Shown here: one piece after another, positions 43,022 through 51,733 of the stretch
Numbering within the stretch: the stretch's first letter is position 1
How the letters are laid out: the number at the start of each line of letters is the position of its first letter
Assembly: GCA_022819745.1 (NCBI GenBank)
Contig: JAJEGS010000013.1
Location: 1-64,000 of the forward strand
Length of the DNA: 64,000 nt
Direction of reading: 5' to 3'
Origin: Candidatus Latescibacterota bacterium
GTDB lineage: Bacteria; Latescibacterota; UBA2968; UBA8231
Notes under the pieces: generated by a model
Told to the model about the DNA's origin: nothing
Databases searched by the model: none
What the model saw: the letters and a program-made list of their open reading frames with translations, nothing else
Made by a program: the position numbers and the translations under genes

Positions 43022-44194
43022 CTAATAGCTAGTAACGGCGGGAACAGAGCTAAATGCTTCATCAAAGGCCGGATTGAAAATTTCTTCTGTAATCCACTCA
43101 ATCACGGGTACGCAGACAGCATCGCCGAATCCAAATAGCATTTGATTAGACTCAAGGTGCGAGCCAAGAACATAATCATCAGCCCCCATCAAGCGTGCAT
43201 TTTCTCTACCATTTAGCAGGCGAGCATCATATCGGCCTTTCCCTGCTCTAAGCAAAATTTGTCGTGCACTTCCTCCCTTGGGCGTGCGAAGACATCCCGC
43301 AATACCATCTGTCCTCAGTTCAGCAGTAGATTGCTTCTTACCATTGCGCATCCTCATACGCCTAAATACAGTTCCGTACGACCAAAATGGTTGATCCATC
43401 ATTTCGTGGACCTTCTTTTGATGCCGTTCAAACATCTGATTGTACAAATAGGACGACCGATCTTCAGGCCACCATTCTTCGTTGGGATCGACAATATCAG
43501 CGAGGTCAGAGGAACGTCTAGGCAGTGGAGGCAAAGAATACAGATGCCAAGTTAAGTCTGAATGTGAGCGGATGAAGTTAGTAATTCTTGGAGGGCGAGC
43601 AGTATTTTTTTGCTGAAGAATAATTTCTTGCTCTAAAATATCTTGGTGGCCAGCCAAAAGGTTGCCAATAATAAAGAGTCTAACCCTGCTCTGGGGCACA
43701 AAGTGAGAGGCGTTGATAAGCAGTATATCGAGTGCATAGCCTAGTTCGCACAAAGCAGAAAGGGCTATTTCAAGATCGTGTCCTCCCTTAGATGTAAGCA
43801 TACCCTCCACGTTCTCAAGCAGGATAAATGGGGGAGGATGCTTTGCTTTCATTTCTCCCAGAATTCGTACAAATTCCCAAAATGAAGACGTTTCTTTTCC
43901 AGATAAACCTTCTCTGCTGCCCGCAACGGATACATCAGTGCAAGGAAATGAAGCATGGGCAAGGGCAACAGGAGGTATCTCTTCTCCGTCAACTGTGCTA
44001 ATATCGCGCAGATGGTAGCTCCCTTGACCAAAATGTCCTTCGTAGAGCTGGCGTTTTTCATCACTGTAGTCAACGGAGTAATTAGTTGACCAACCAGCTT
44101 TTTCCAGTCCCAATTCTACTAAGCCAATTCCGGCAAAAAAGTCAGCTACTGTCTTTTCGGGCATTATATTCTGCTGACTCTTCACGGACTGCAT
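43022..44194 (-). CDS. DNA cytosine-C5 methyltransferase
   Basis: 390 aa. Protects host DNA of a type II R-M system. Motif I is VADFFAGIGLVELGLEKAGW; motif IV SFPCTDVSVAG with catalytic Cys85; motif VI LLENVEGML; motif VIII QSRVRLFIIGN (QxRxR). A variable segment with the target-recognition part lies after residue 180, and motif X-like residues close the end. Start ATG 44194 has GGAGGG 8 bases upstream and overlaps the HTH gene by 53 bp. The gene is much more AT-rich than thrS or proS, which suggests transfer. Confidence 0.94.
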   Translation of the reverse strand: MQSVKSQQNIMPEKTVADFFAGIGLVELGLEKAGWSTNYSVDYSDEKRQLYEGHFGQGSYHLRDISTVDGEEIPPVALAHASFPCTDVSVAGSREGLSGKETSSFWEFVRILGEMKAKHPPPFILLENVEGMLTSKGGHDLEIALSALCELGYALDILLINASHFVPQSRVRLFIIGNLLAGHQDILEQEIILQQKNTARPPRITNFIRSHSDLTWHLYSLPPLPRRSSDLADIVDPNEEWWPEDRSSYLYNQMFERHQKKVHEMMDQPFWSYGTVFRRMRMRNGKKQSTAELRTDGIAGCLRTPKGGSARQILLRAGKGRYDARLLNGRENARLMGADDYVLGSHLESNQMLFGFGDAVCVPVIEWITEEIFNPAFDEAFSSVPAVTSY

Positions 44195-44402
44195 AAAATG
44201 GTCCCTCCAGAGGTTGGTTCCCGATTTTTTCTATAATACCAATGGCAACACTTATATATCGCGTCCCATTGCCTCGTTCAGCGGCACTTACATTCGATTG
44301 GGTTGAGCCAATTTTTTTAGCAGCTTCTGCCTGATTTAGTCCGGCCTTTTCCCGGACCTCTTTAGCGAGCTTGCCCAAGGTATTGAGATTCATGTATTTC
44401 AT
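44142..44402 (-). CDS. XRE-family controller (C protein)-like regulator
   Basis: 86 aa. The helix-turn-helix is in LGKLAKEVREKAGLNQAEAA, KKIGSTQSNVSAAERGNG. It lies directly upstream of, and overlaps, the methyltransferase, the usual place of R-M controller proteins that time endonuclease and methylase expression. No clear ribosome site precedes ATG 44402, so a leaderless mRNA is possible (an alternative ATG lies at 44393). An exact 7-bp inverted repeat lies 12 bp upstream of ATG 44402 and is its likely operator. Confidence 0.85.
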   Translation of the reverse strand: MKYMNLNTLGKLAKEVREKAGLNQAEAAKKIGSTQSNVSAAERGNGTRYISVAIGIIEKIGNQPLEGPFYAVREESAEYNARKDSS

Positions 44403-44413
44403 CTTGAATACAT

Positions 44414-44432
44414 CATAGTCAATATGACTATG
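44414..44432. promoter_or_regulatory. Palindromic operator (C-box-like) upstream of the HTH controller gene
   Basis: CATAGTC (44414-44420), a 5-base spacer AATAT, then GACTATG (44426-44432): a perfect inverted repeat. It is close to the controller gene start and resembles the GACT...AGTC C-boxes of R-M controller proteins. Confidence 0.65.
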
Positions 44433-44583
44433 CGCGTCAAGCCCACAATTCGGAAAAAATTCAAATTGTAGCCTAGTGCGTTCATCAGGGGATTGATGGG
44501 TTTTTATAATTTGTGTGCTGCGTTATTTTATGGAGAATGCGCCGACGCACCGGAACGAAATCAAGGAAGAAAGGGAATCCAAC

Positions 44584-46353
44584 ATGCGAATGAGTCGGCT
44601 TTTTAGCCAGACCTTGCGCGACGTCACCGCCGACGTGGAAGTCGCCAGCCACCAACTCTTGTTGCGGGCCGGCTTTATCCGCCCGCTAGCCAGCGGCATC
44701 TTCAGCTATTTGCCCTTGGCGCAGCGGTCCATGCGCAAGATCGAGGACATTATCCGCCACGAGATAGACGCCATCGGCGGCCAGGAAATCACCATGCCGG
44801 TGGTGCATCCGGCCGAACTCTGGCAGCGGACGGGGCGTTGGTACGCAGTCGGCACGGAGATGGGCCGTTTCCAAGACAAAAACGAGCGCGACATGGTGCT
44901 GGCTATGACCCATGAGGAAGTAGTAGCCGACTTAGTCAGCCGCGAGATCAAATCCTACAAGCAACTGCCCCAGCTAGTCTATCACATCCAGACCAAGTGG
45001 CGCGACGATCCCCGCCCCCGCTCGGGCCTCATCCGAGTGCGCGAGTTCACCATGAAGGATTCCTACAGCCTCGACGCCGACTGGGACGGCCTCGAAAAGC
45101 AATACCGCGCCCACTACCAGCAGTATTTCAACATCTTCCATCGCTGCGGCCTCGACGTCCTCGCGGTGCGCTCGGATACCGGGATGATGGGCGGCGAGCT
45201 GGCCCACGAATACATGTACCTGACGCCAATCGGCGAAGACACCCTGCTCTTGTGCGACGGCTGCGGGTATTCGGCCAACCGCCAAATCGCCACCTTCGCC
45301 AAGAAGGCCAATCCCGAAGAAGAACCCGCCGCGCCCGAGAAAATCGCCACGCCCAATACCACGACCATCGAGGACCTAACCGCGCTGCTCGACATCCCCG
45401 CGCACAAGACGGCCAAGGCGCTCTTCCTGATGGCCACGGTCGGCGACGGTCGGGACAAGGAGGACGCGTTTGTACTGGCAGTCATACGCGGCGACATGGA
45501 AGTCAACGAGACCAAGCTGGCCAACGCGGTCGGCGCGCTCGAAATGTGGCCAGCGCGGGACGAGGAAATACGCGCCATCGGCGCGGAGCCGGGCTATGGA
45601 TCGCCCATCGGCGTCGAGGGAGCACTAGTCGTCATCGATGACTCCGTGGCGTCTTCGCCCAATCTAGTAGCCGGTGCCAACGAGCCGGGCTACCACCTCG
45701 CCAATGTAAACCACGGCCGCGACTACACGGCTAACGTGGTCGCCGATATCGCCGCTGCCCGACAAGGTGACGGCTGTCCTGACTGCGGCGCGGCGCTGCG
45801 CGAATCACGCGGAGTGGAAGTGGGCAACATCTTCCAACTCGGCACCAAATTCACCGAGGCACTGGGCGGCGATTTCCTCGACGCCGAGGGCAAGGCGCAG
45901 CCAGTCGTCATGGGATCTTACGGGATCGGCGTGGGGCGGCTGTTGGCCTGTATCGCCGAGGAGTACCACGACGAAGACGGCTTAGTGTGGCCCATTGCCG
46001 TCGCGCCCTACCAGGTCCACATCGTCCTCCTCGCCAAGGGCGCAGGCGCAGCACAAGACGCGGGCGAACAGCTCTACGCCGACCTCGCAGAACGCGGCAT
46101 TGAAGTCCTCCTCGACGACCGCCGCGAAAACCCAGGCGTCAAATTCAACGACGCCGACCTGATTGGAATACCAGTGCGAGTGACAGTGGGAGATCGCGGT
46201 TTGCAGAAGGGAATTGTCGAGGTCAAGCTACGGCGCGAAAAAGAGCGGCGCGACACGCCGGTAAAGCAGGCGGTAGAGTACATAGTAGAACAAGTAGAAA
46301 AGTTACAACGCGAGTTAGACGAGCGCGTAGTCGAAGTGGAGTACAAGGGATAA
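44584..46353 (+). CDS. proS: Prolyl-tRNA synthetase, bacterial type with editing insertion
   Basis: 590 codons from ATG 44584 (AGGGA upstream); the frame opens earlier but the first 23 residues have no family match. Class II synthetase: SRLFSQTLRDVTADVEVASH, LLLRAGFIRPLASGIFSYLP, VLAMTHEEVVADL, RVREFTMKDSYSL (motif 2). An insertion domain for editing Ala-tRNA follows (VILAVI-type stretches around residues 240-370), then SYGIGVGRLLACI (motif 3) and a C-terminal anticodon-binding domain (APYQVHIVLLAKGAG). Length is typical of the prokaryotic form with INS. Confidence 0.95.
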   Translation: MRMSRLFSQTLRDVTADVEVASHQLLLRAGFIRPLASGIFSYLPLAQRSMRKIEDIIRHEIDAIGGQEITMPVVHPAELWQRTGRWYAVGTEMGRFQDKNERDMVLAMTHEEVVADLVSREIKSYKQLPQLVYHIQTKWRDDPRPRSGLIRVREFTMKDSYSLDADWDGLEKQYRAHYQQYFNIFHRCGLDVLAVRSDTGMMGGELAHEYMYLTPIGEDTLLLCDGCGYSANRQIATFAKKANPEEEPAAPEKIATPNTTTIEDLTALLDIPAHKTAKALFLMATVGDGRDKEDAFVLAVIRGDMEVNETKLANAVGALEMWPARDEEIRAIGAEPGYGSPIGVEGALVVIDDSVASSPNLVAGANEPGYHLANVNHGRDYTANVVADIAAARQGDGCPDCGAALRESRGVEVGNIFQLGTKFTEALGGDFLDAEGKAQPVVMGSYGIGVGRLLACIAEEYHDEDGLVWPIAVAPYQVHIVLLAKGAGAAQDAGEQLYADLAERGIEVLLDDRRENPGVKFNDADLIGIPVRVTVGDRGLQKGIVEVKLRREKERRDTPVKQAVEYIVEQVEKLQRELDERVVEVEYKG

Positions 46354-46370
46354 GGTTCGCCTCGCAGCCT

Positions 46371-46398
46371 GTAGGGGCAACTCTTGGAGTTGCCCACC
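46371..46398 (+). repeat. Intergenic palindromic repeat (GTAGGGGCAA family), copy 1
   Basis: gtaggggcaactcttggagt followed by tgcccacc folds as an imperfect hairpin (ggggcaact / agttgccc). A relative in the opposite orientation lies at 53656-53680. Confidence 0.7.
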
Positions 46399-46430
46399 CG
46401 TCCCCCAACGCAAATCGGAGGTCATGGATA

Positions 46431-47771
46431 ATGTTCGTCGAAGGCTACACCGACCAACTCAGCTACCGAACCGGAGAACAGGTGCGCTTCCACGTGTCCA
46501 CCAGTGCGGACGAATACGCGCTGGAAGTAACGCGGATCGGTGCCGAGCGCGAAGTAGTATGGCAACAGAACCAACTGCCCGGGTCGCCCTATCCAATCCC
46601 CGAAGACGCTTCGTCCCACGGCTGCGGCTGGCCGGTTTCCCACTCCTTGGAAGTGCCGGACGACTGGCGCAGCGGGTACTACGAGTTCGTACTACGCGTC
46701 GAAGACCAAGGCGGCAAATTCGTGCGGCGGGGGCGGCGCACGGCCGAGAGCCGAGGCTTCTTCATCGTCCGCCCGGCTGGCCCCACAGACGCTCGCATCC
46801 TCCTCCAGCTAGCGACCAATACCTACAGTGCCTATAACAACTGGGGTGGCTACAGCTTCTACAGCTATCACGGCCGCGGCGGCTTGCAGGGGCATCGCGT
46901 CTCCTTCGACCGTCCAATGGCCGGGCTGTTCGACCGCTGGGAACTCGACTTTGTCGAGTGGGCGGAGGGCGCTGGATACGCGCTCGATTACTGCGCCAAT
47001 TCCGACCTCGAATGGCATCCCGAACTATTGGACAACTACCATCTCGTGCTGAGCGTGGGGCACGATGAATACTGGTCGGCTCCCATGCGCGACCACCTCG
47101 AAGCCTACATCGCCGCCGGGGGCAACGCCGCGTTTTTCAGCGGCAATTCCGTGTGCTGGCGGGTGCGCAGCGAAGACGAAGGCCGGGCGCTGGTGTGCTG
47201 GAAGCAACAGTTCAACATGGACCCAGCTTACGCCGCCGGAGACTACGCCAACCTCTCGACCTTGTGGAGCCACCACCTCGTGGGCCGGCCGGAAAACGAA
47301 CTGACCGGCGTCGGCTTCCTCTACGGAGGCTATCACCTCAGCCACGGGCAATACATGGACGGGTCCGGAGCGTTTACAGTCCATCGCCCGGAACATTGGG
47401 TTTTCGCGGAGACAGACTTGCAGCGCGACGACACCTTCGGAGGCGAGCACACCATCGTCGGCTACGAGTGCGACGGCTGCGAGTACGAACTGGAAAACGG
47501 GCTGCCGGTGCCCAAGGGGACCTATGGTACTCCGGCCGACTTTACCATTCTGTGCACCGCTCCGGCGCGGTGGCACCCAGACGACAGCGCGTGGTACGAG
47601 CGCTGGGAAAAGGGCCGGGAGGGCGCGGCAGTCATGGGCCTCTACACTCGCGGCGGCACAGTGTTCACGGCCGGGACAACCGACTGGTCACACGGGCTAA
47701 AAGGAGACGCGACCGTCGCCCAGATCACCCGCAATGTCCTCGACCGACTGAGCCGGACAACAACCACGTGA
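46431..47771 (+). CDS. N,N-dimethylformamidase beta subunit-like protein
   Basis: 446 aa, beginning at ATG 46431 with GGAGG upstream. Recognised by the pattern of the DMF-amidase beta-subunit C-terminal family (PF20254-like). Seen are VEGYTDQLSYRTGEQVRFHV, FFIVRPAGPTDARILLQLAT, NTYSAYNNWGGYSFYSYHGR, LDNYHLVLSVGHDEYWSAPM, and VMGLYTRGGTVFTAGTTDWS. In the known enzyme this subunit carries an unusual iron centre. Whether the protein is an amidase here is not known; no alpha-subunit gene is adjacent. The gene is followed by an epimerase. Confidence 0.75.
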   Translation: MFVEGYTDQLSYRTGEQVRFHVSTSADEYALEVTRIGAEREVVWQQNQLPGSPYPIPEDASSHGCGWPVSHSLEVPDDWRSGYYEFVLRVEDQGGKFVRRGRRTAESRGFFIVRPAGPTDARILLQLATNTYSAYNNWGGYSFYSYHGRGGLQGHRVSFDRPMAGLFDRWELDFVEWAEGAGYALDYCANSDLEWHPELLDNYHLVLSVGHDEYWSAPMRDHLEAYIAAGGNAAFFSGNSVCWRVRSEDEGRALVCWKQQFNMDPAYAAGDYANLSTLWSHHLVGRPENELTGVGFLYGGYHLSHGQYMDGSGAFTVHRPEHWVFAETDLQRDDTFGGEHTIVGYECDGCEYELENGLPVPKGTYGTPADFTILCTAPARWHPDDSAWYERWEKGREGAAVMGLYTRGGTVFTAGTTDWSHGLKGDATVAQITRNVLDRLSRTTTT

Positions 47772-47886
47772 TCGCTACAGCGAGTGTTGCAGACGGGTAA
47801 CGCGACCATTGCCCGCTAGGCGAAACGCAATATGTTATCTGCAGGGCAATAAAAAATCGAGTTTATTTTTCCCATAAAGGCGATAT

Positions 47887-48873
47887 ATGAATGAGCGGTA
47901 TTTGGTGACAGGGGCACTCGGCTGCGTGGGTGCATGGGCGGTTCGCCGGCTAGTCCGCGAGGGGGTTCCGGTGTGGACCTACGACCTAGGCGGCGATCCC
48001 TATCGGTTGCGGATGATCATGACGGATGAAGAACTGGACCAGGTGCGACTACTCGAGGGAGACATCGCGGATCTGGACGGGTTCGAGCGAATCGTGGTCG
48101 AATGCGGTATTACTCATATCCTGCATCTAGCAGCCATGCAGGTGCCCCTAGTTCGGGCCGATCCAGTACGCGGGGCCAAGGTAAACGTCATGGGGAGCAC
48201 CGTCGTCTTCGAGACGGCCGCGCGTCATAGCGACCAGATCCAGAATCTGGTCTTTGCAAGCTCGTTTGGGGTGTACGGCGATCCGGAAGCGTATCCTCCG
48301 GGGCCGATTGCCCACGACGCTCCGTTGCTGCCTCCGACTCTCTACGGGGTGTTCAAGCAGTGCAACGAAGGCACGGCTCAGGTCTATTGGCGGGAGCAGT
48401 CGGTCCACAGCATTGGTCTGCGCCCGTGCGTAGTGTACGGCCCGGGTCGCGACCAGGGCTGGACCTCCACCCCCACCAAGGCCATGCTAGCCGCCGCGCT
48501 CGGTCGCGAGTACGAGATCACCTATGGCGGCACCCTCGTCTATCACCATGCCGATGATGTCGCCGCCGCCTTTATCGCCGCGGCTAGGACCAAGCTGGAA
48601 GGTGCCCCAGTGTACAATCTGGGAGGCAGCACGGTCTCCATGGCCCAAATCGTCGCTGCAATCGAGGAGGTTATCCCCGAGTCGGCGGGCAAAATTGGAT
48701 TCGACCCAACGCCGCTGCCACATCCCTCAAGCGCCGATGACAGCGCCTTGAACCAGGCCCTCGGACCTCTTCAGTATCGATCGCTGGTCCAAGGAGTCCG
48801 GGATACGGTCGAAGTCTTCCGCACCGCCCTTGAGGCCGATCGCCTCGACCTCGAGCGGGCGCTGCGCACTTAG
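47887..48873 (+). CDS. NAD-dependent epimerase/dehydratase (extended SDR)
   Basis: 328 aa. Nucleotide-binding motif LVTGALGCVGAWAVRRLV, THILHLAAMQVPLVRADP, NLVFASSFGVYGDPEAYPPG, active-site YGVFK (Tyr-x3-Lys) and LVYHHADDVAAAFIAAAR, the usual order of UDP-sugar epimerases. Substrate unknown. The next gene (enolase family) starts 44 bp on, in the same direction, so both may process the same sugar acid. Confidence 0.88.
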   Translation: MNERYLVTGALGCVGAWAVRRLVREGVPVWTYDLGGDPYRLRMIMTDEELDQVRLLEGDIADLDGFERIVVECGITHILHLAAMQVPLVRADPVRGAKVNVMGSTVVFETAARHSDQIQNLVFASSFGVYGDPEAYPPGPIAHDAPLLPPTLYGVFKQCNEGTAQVYWREQSVHSIGLRPCVVYGPGRDQGWTSTPTKAMLAAALGREYEITYGGTLVYHHADDVAAAFIAAARTKLEGAPVYNLGGSTVSMAQIVAAIEEVIPESAGKIGFDPTPLPHPSSADDSALNQALGPLQYRSLVQGVRDTVEVFRTALEADRLDLERALRT

Positions 48874-48916
48874 AAGCCGTCAGGGCAAATAACTTTCTTA
48901 GAGGAGCACGGCCTAC

Positions 48917-50056
48917 GTGAAAATTACAGGGATTAAATCCGTCATGATTCAGGGCATTCCCTGGACGTGGACGCTGGTCAAGGTGGAAACGGACGAGGGG
49001 ATCTGCGGCATTGGCGAAGCGCAGTTGCCCATCGGCGTGCGAGACATCCTCACGCGCATGGAAGGACTGCTCGTCGGCGAGGATCCCCGTCACCCGGTTC
49101 GGCTGGCGCAAAAGATCTACCGCGGGCTAATCGGCGCAGGGTCCTCGGGAGGAAGTATTGTGCTGGCCTTGTCGGGAGTTGAACTGGCGCTGTGGGACCT
49201 GCACGGCAAGATGACGGGCCTGCCCTTGTGGCAGTTGCTCGGCGGCAAGTACCGAGATCGGGTGCGCATTTACGCCGACACGGCCCGACCCGGCGACCAC
49301 TCGCCCGCAGCCTATGCCGACGGCGTGCGCCAGCGGGTAGAAGCCGGGTACACCGTCGTCAAGGTCGATATCGACAACAGCGCTCCAGGGGAGTACCGCA
49401 AGGATCCCCACAACCGCGCCCTATCCAGGGCTGAGGTCGAGTACATGAGCGCCGTCAGCCACGCGGCCTACGAGGCCCTGCCCACCGATGTCGAGCTGTG
49501 CCTAGATATGCACTGGAGTTACCAGCCAGCGGACGCGCTCAGGGTGGCTCGAAGGCTGGAGGACATCGACATCCTGTGGCTCGAAGATCCGACCCCACCG
49601 GAAAATATCGACGCTCTCAAGTACGTGACTGACCACACTTCCGTGCCCATTGCCTGTGGTGAAAATCACTGGATGAGTCATGGACTCAGACCCATGATAG
49701 AAGACCGGGCCGCGGATATTATCACGCCCGACATCCCTCGCTTCGGCGGGGTGCAGGAAGGCAAAAAGGTGGCCGAGTTGTGCGAGTTGCATTCGCTGGC
49801 CTTTGCCCCGCACAACATCTGCACGCCAGTGGGTACCGTGGCTTCGGCGCACGTGTGTGCTAACGCGCCGAACTTCCTAGCGCTGGAACACCACGGTCTC
49901 GACTGTCCTTGGTGGGACGATATCGCGCTGGATTGGGGCGGACCCGTAGTCGATCGCGGGTACATCACCGTGCCCGACCAGCCGGGGATCGGGGTGGAGT
50001 TAAACGAAGAGCTGCTGCGCGCCCATCTGGTTCCCGGTGAAGTGTGGTGGGATTGA
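48917..50056 (+). CDS. Enolase-superfamily sugar-acid dehydratase-like enzyme
   Basis: 379 aa from GTG 48917, with GAGGAG ahead. Order of motifs: VALSGVELALWDLHGKMTGL, VVKVDIDNSAP (KxD), ELCLDMHWSYQPADALR (Asp), WLEDPTPPENIDALKYV (Glu), IACGENHWMSHGL (Glu), IITPDIPRFGG and APHNICTPVGTVASA (His). It resembles galactonate/gluconate dehydratase-type MR subgroup proteins. With the upstream epimerase and the downstream oxygenase it suggests a sugar-acid or aromatic catabolic cassette. Confidence 0.85.
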   Translation: MKITGIKSVMIQGIPWTWTLVKVETDEGICGIGEAQLPIGVRDILTRMEGLLVGEDPRHPVRLAQKIYRGLIGAGSSGGSIVLALSGVELALWDLHGKMTGLPLWQLLGGKYRDRVRIYADTARPGDHSPAAYADGVRQRVEAGYTVVKVDIDNSAPGEYRKDPHNRALSRAEVEYMSAVSHAAYEALPTDVELCLDMHWSYQPADALRVARRLEDIDILWLEDPTPPENIDALKYVTDHTSVPIACGENHWMSHGLRPMIEDRAADIITPDIPRFGGVQEGKKVAELCELHSLAFAPHNICTPVGTVASAHVCANAPNFLALEHHGLDCPWWDDIALDWGGPVVDRGYITVPDQPGIGVELNEELLRAHLVPGEVWWD

Positions 50057-50061
50057 AGGTA

Positions 50062-50934
50062 CTAGCCGCCCGGCACTTCCCACTTCTCCCTTTCCCACTG
50101 CTTTTGCCCAATCCGCTCGACGTATTCCTTCCCCTTGTGCTCGGTCAGCCAGCCCTTGAGGGGAACGTCCTCATCTGTCGGCTGCCACCACCCTTTGACA
50201 TCCACCCCATCGCCGAGCAATTGCCGGCGTATTGGACTGCACTTGGCGAGGATTTCAGCGGGCATCAGGTTGTAGTCGAGGCCGCGCAGCCAGCGATAGC
50301 TATACCCCAAAAACAGCACTTTCCGGGTCGTCTCCGAGGTATTAATCCCGCGCGCGTGCCACATCCGCCGGTCGAACAGCACGGCCGTTCCCGCCTTCAC
50401 CTGAACCTGCATGGCATCGGCAAAATCGGGCGGATGGTCTCCCTTGTGGCTTTCGGGGACGATCCTGATCCCCCCTCTCTCCGGCTCGCTGATGTCCGTC
50501 AGCCAGAATCCGACCTTTAGCGACAACCTCGGTTGGGGACGCTCCATTTCGGGGACTGGCCGGCCGCCGTCTTGGTGCCATCCTCCCGGCTTCAGATCGA
50601 CGCTACTCTTGGATTCGGGCGGGTAGTAGATCAAATGCGAGATGTAGTGCTGGACGTTCCAGCCGAGAATGTCCCAAATCAGTGGGAACGTCTTGGGCCA
50701 ATCGAGCAGTTCGAGAAAAACATCATCCTCGACAATAGTCCTGAATTTCGACAGCAAGGCATTGGGGGCTAAACCACGCGCCGCCCTTTCCTCGGCATCA
50801 ACGCGATCGCCGGCCTCCAGCAGCCTGCCGAGCATGTCGTCGTCGAGCGCATCCTCGACGATCAGGTATCCCTGCTGCTCAAAATGGTCGCGCTGTGCAT
50901 CGGTCATGCAGTACTGCAAGCAACTTGGATCCAT
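50062..50934 (-). CDS. Phytanoyl-CoA dioxygenase family (PhyH) protein
   Basis: 291 codons from ATG 50934, with GGAG upstream; the longer frame to 50964 begins at TTG without a ribosome site. 2OG/Fe(II) oxygenase: DHFEQQGYLIVEDALDDDML, GGWHQDGGRPVPEMER (HxD), FWLTDISEPERGGIRIVPES, VLFDRRMWHARGINTSETTR (His) and RKVLFLGYSYRWLRG. The iron is bound by the HxD...H triad. It is convergent with the dehydratase gene and separated by 5 bp; the substrate is unknown. Confidence 0.87.
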   Translation of the reverse strand: MDPSCLQYCMTDAQRDHFEQQGYLIVEDALDDDMLGRLLEAGDRVDAEERAARGLAPNALLSKFRTIVEDDVFLELLDWPKTFPLIWDILGWNVQHYISHLIYYPPESKSSVDLKPGGWHQDGGRPVPEMERPQPRLSLKVGFWLTDISEPERGGIRIVPESHKGDHPPDFADAMQVQVKAGTAVLFDRRMWHARGINTSETTRKVLFLGYSYRWLRGLDYNLMPAEILAKCSPIRRQLLGDGVDVKGWWQPTDEDVPLKGWLTEHKGKEYVERIGQKQWEREKWEVPGG

Positions 50935-50981
50935 GGGCATCTCCACTCTGAATTTTACAGACAATAGATCGGCCGAGAGCC

Positions 50982-51284
50982 TCAGCCAACTTGCACTAGT
51001 TGATCTTCCTGCTCAAGGAATTCAGCAACTCGGGTTTCAAGGTCCAGATCAACCAAGTCTACCGGATGGGCAAGTTCATCCATCAATCGACCTAGCAGCC
51101 GATAGAAGTGCTCGGTCGGACAGCCACGGACAGCTATATCCAGATCCGACTGCGGTCGATGCTGTCCGGTTGCGACCGAGCCAAAAATAAAAACGTCTCT
51201 GCATCCCTCCGCCTTACAGATCTCCACCGCCCGAGCTACATCAGCGCGGTATTCATCGGGAATTGCTGACGTCGACACTGGCAT
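50982..51284 (-). CDS. Minimal nucleotidyltransferase-domain protein (MNT-like)
   Basis: 100 aa. Pol-beta-type nucleotidyltransferase: VFIFGSVATGQHRPQSDLDI followed by AVRG (GSx(8-9)G..DxD metal site) and a third acidic residue in PVDLVDLDLETR. Such proteins pair with HEPN proteins (MNT/HEPN toxin-antitoxin) or act alone. No HEPN gene lies next to it; the nearest PIN toxin gene is 63 bp upstream on the same strand and unrelated in sequence. Confidence 0.82.
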   Translation of the reverse strand: MPVSTSAIPDEYRADVARAVEICKAEGCRDVFIFGSVATGQHRPQSDLDIAVRGCPTEHFYRLLGRLMDELAHPVDLVDLDLETRVAEFLEQEDQLVQVG

Positions 51285-51346
51285 TTAAGACCTCTTTTTT
51301 ATTTTAGCCACGGGCCAGTAGCCGTTGTCTTTTGGTTTAGAATCCC

Positions 51347-51733
51347 TCAGACCGCTTGGATGAGACCGGGATAGCCGGCCACCTTGTCGTCCGTGGTAAG
51401 CAGCGTGACGTTTTCGATCTGTGCTTGCGCTATGAGTATGCGGTCAAAGGGGTCCTTGTGAATTAGCGGCAGAGACCCGACAGCGAGCGCGTGTTCGGAT
51501 CGAATCTCTAATTCGCTGTAGCCGTTTTGTATCAGGCCATTCCGAAACCGCTGCGGGTCAACGCGGAAGTCGTCTCTACCGAGTGCGCTCTTGATAACGA
51601 CCTCCCAAATGCTTGCGGTGCTGAACATCAGCTCCGTAGCGGGGTCGCCGAGAAGATTCTGAGCTTTTGATGACAACTGTCCTGAGTCGCCTGCCGCCCA
51701 CAGCAACAGATGAGTATCCAGTAATAAAGTCAC
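51347..51733 (-). CDS. PIN-domain toxin-like protein (VapC family)
   Basis: 128 aa from GTG 51733. PIN fold: TLLLDTHLLLWAAGDSGQ (Asp), FSTASIWEVVIKSALG (Glu), IHKDPFDRILIAQAQIENVT (Asp-Arg) and LLTTDDKVAGYPGLI (two Asp). The closest family is the YacL/VapC type with DTHLLLW. The start overlaps the stop of the upstream 321-residue gene, which is not an antitoxin by sequence; no VapB-like ORF is visible. Confidence 0.85.
   Translation of the reverse strand: MTLLLDTHLLLWAAGDSGQLSSKAQNLLGDPATELMFSTASIWEVVIKSALGRDDFRVDPQRFRNGLIQNGYSELEIRSEHALAVGSLPLIHKDPFDRILIAQAQIENVTLLTTDDKVAGYPGLIQAV

Noticed and set aside
44440..44583. Pro-codon leader peptide before proS
   Set aside because: Short ORFs there contain no Pro run and no intrinsic terminator follows.
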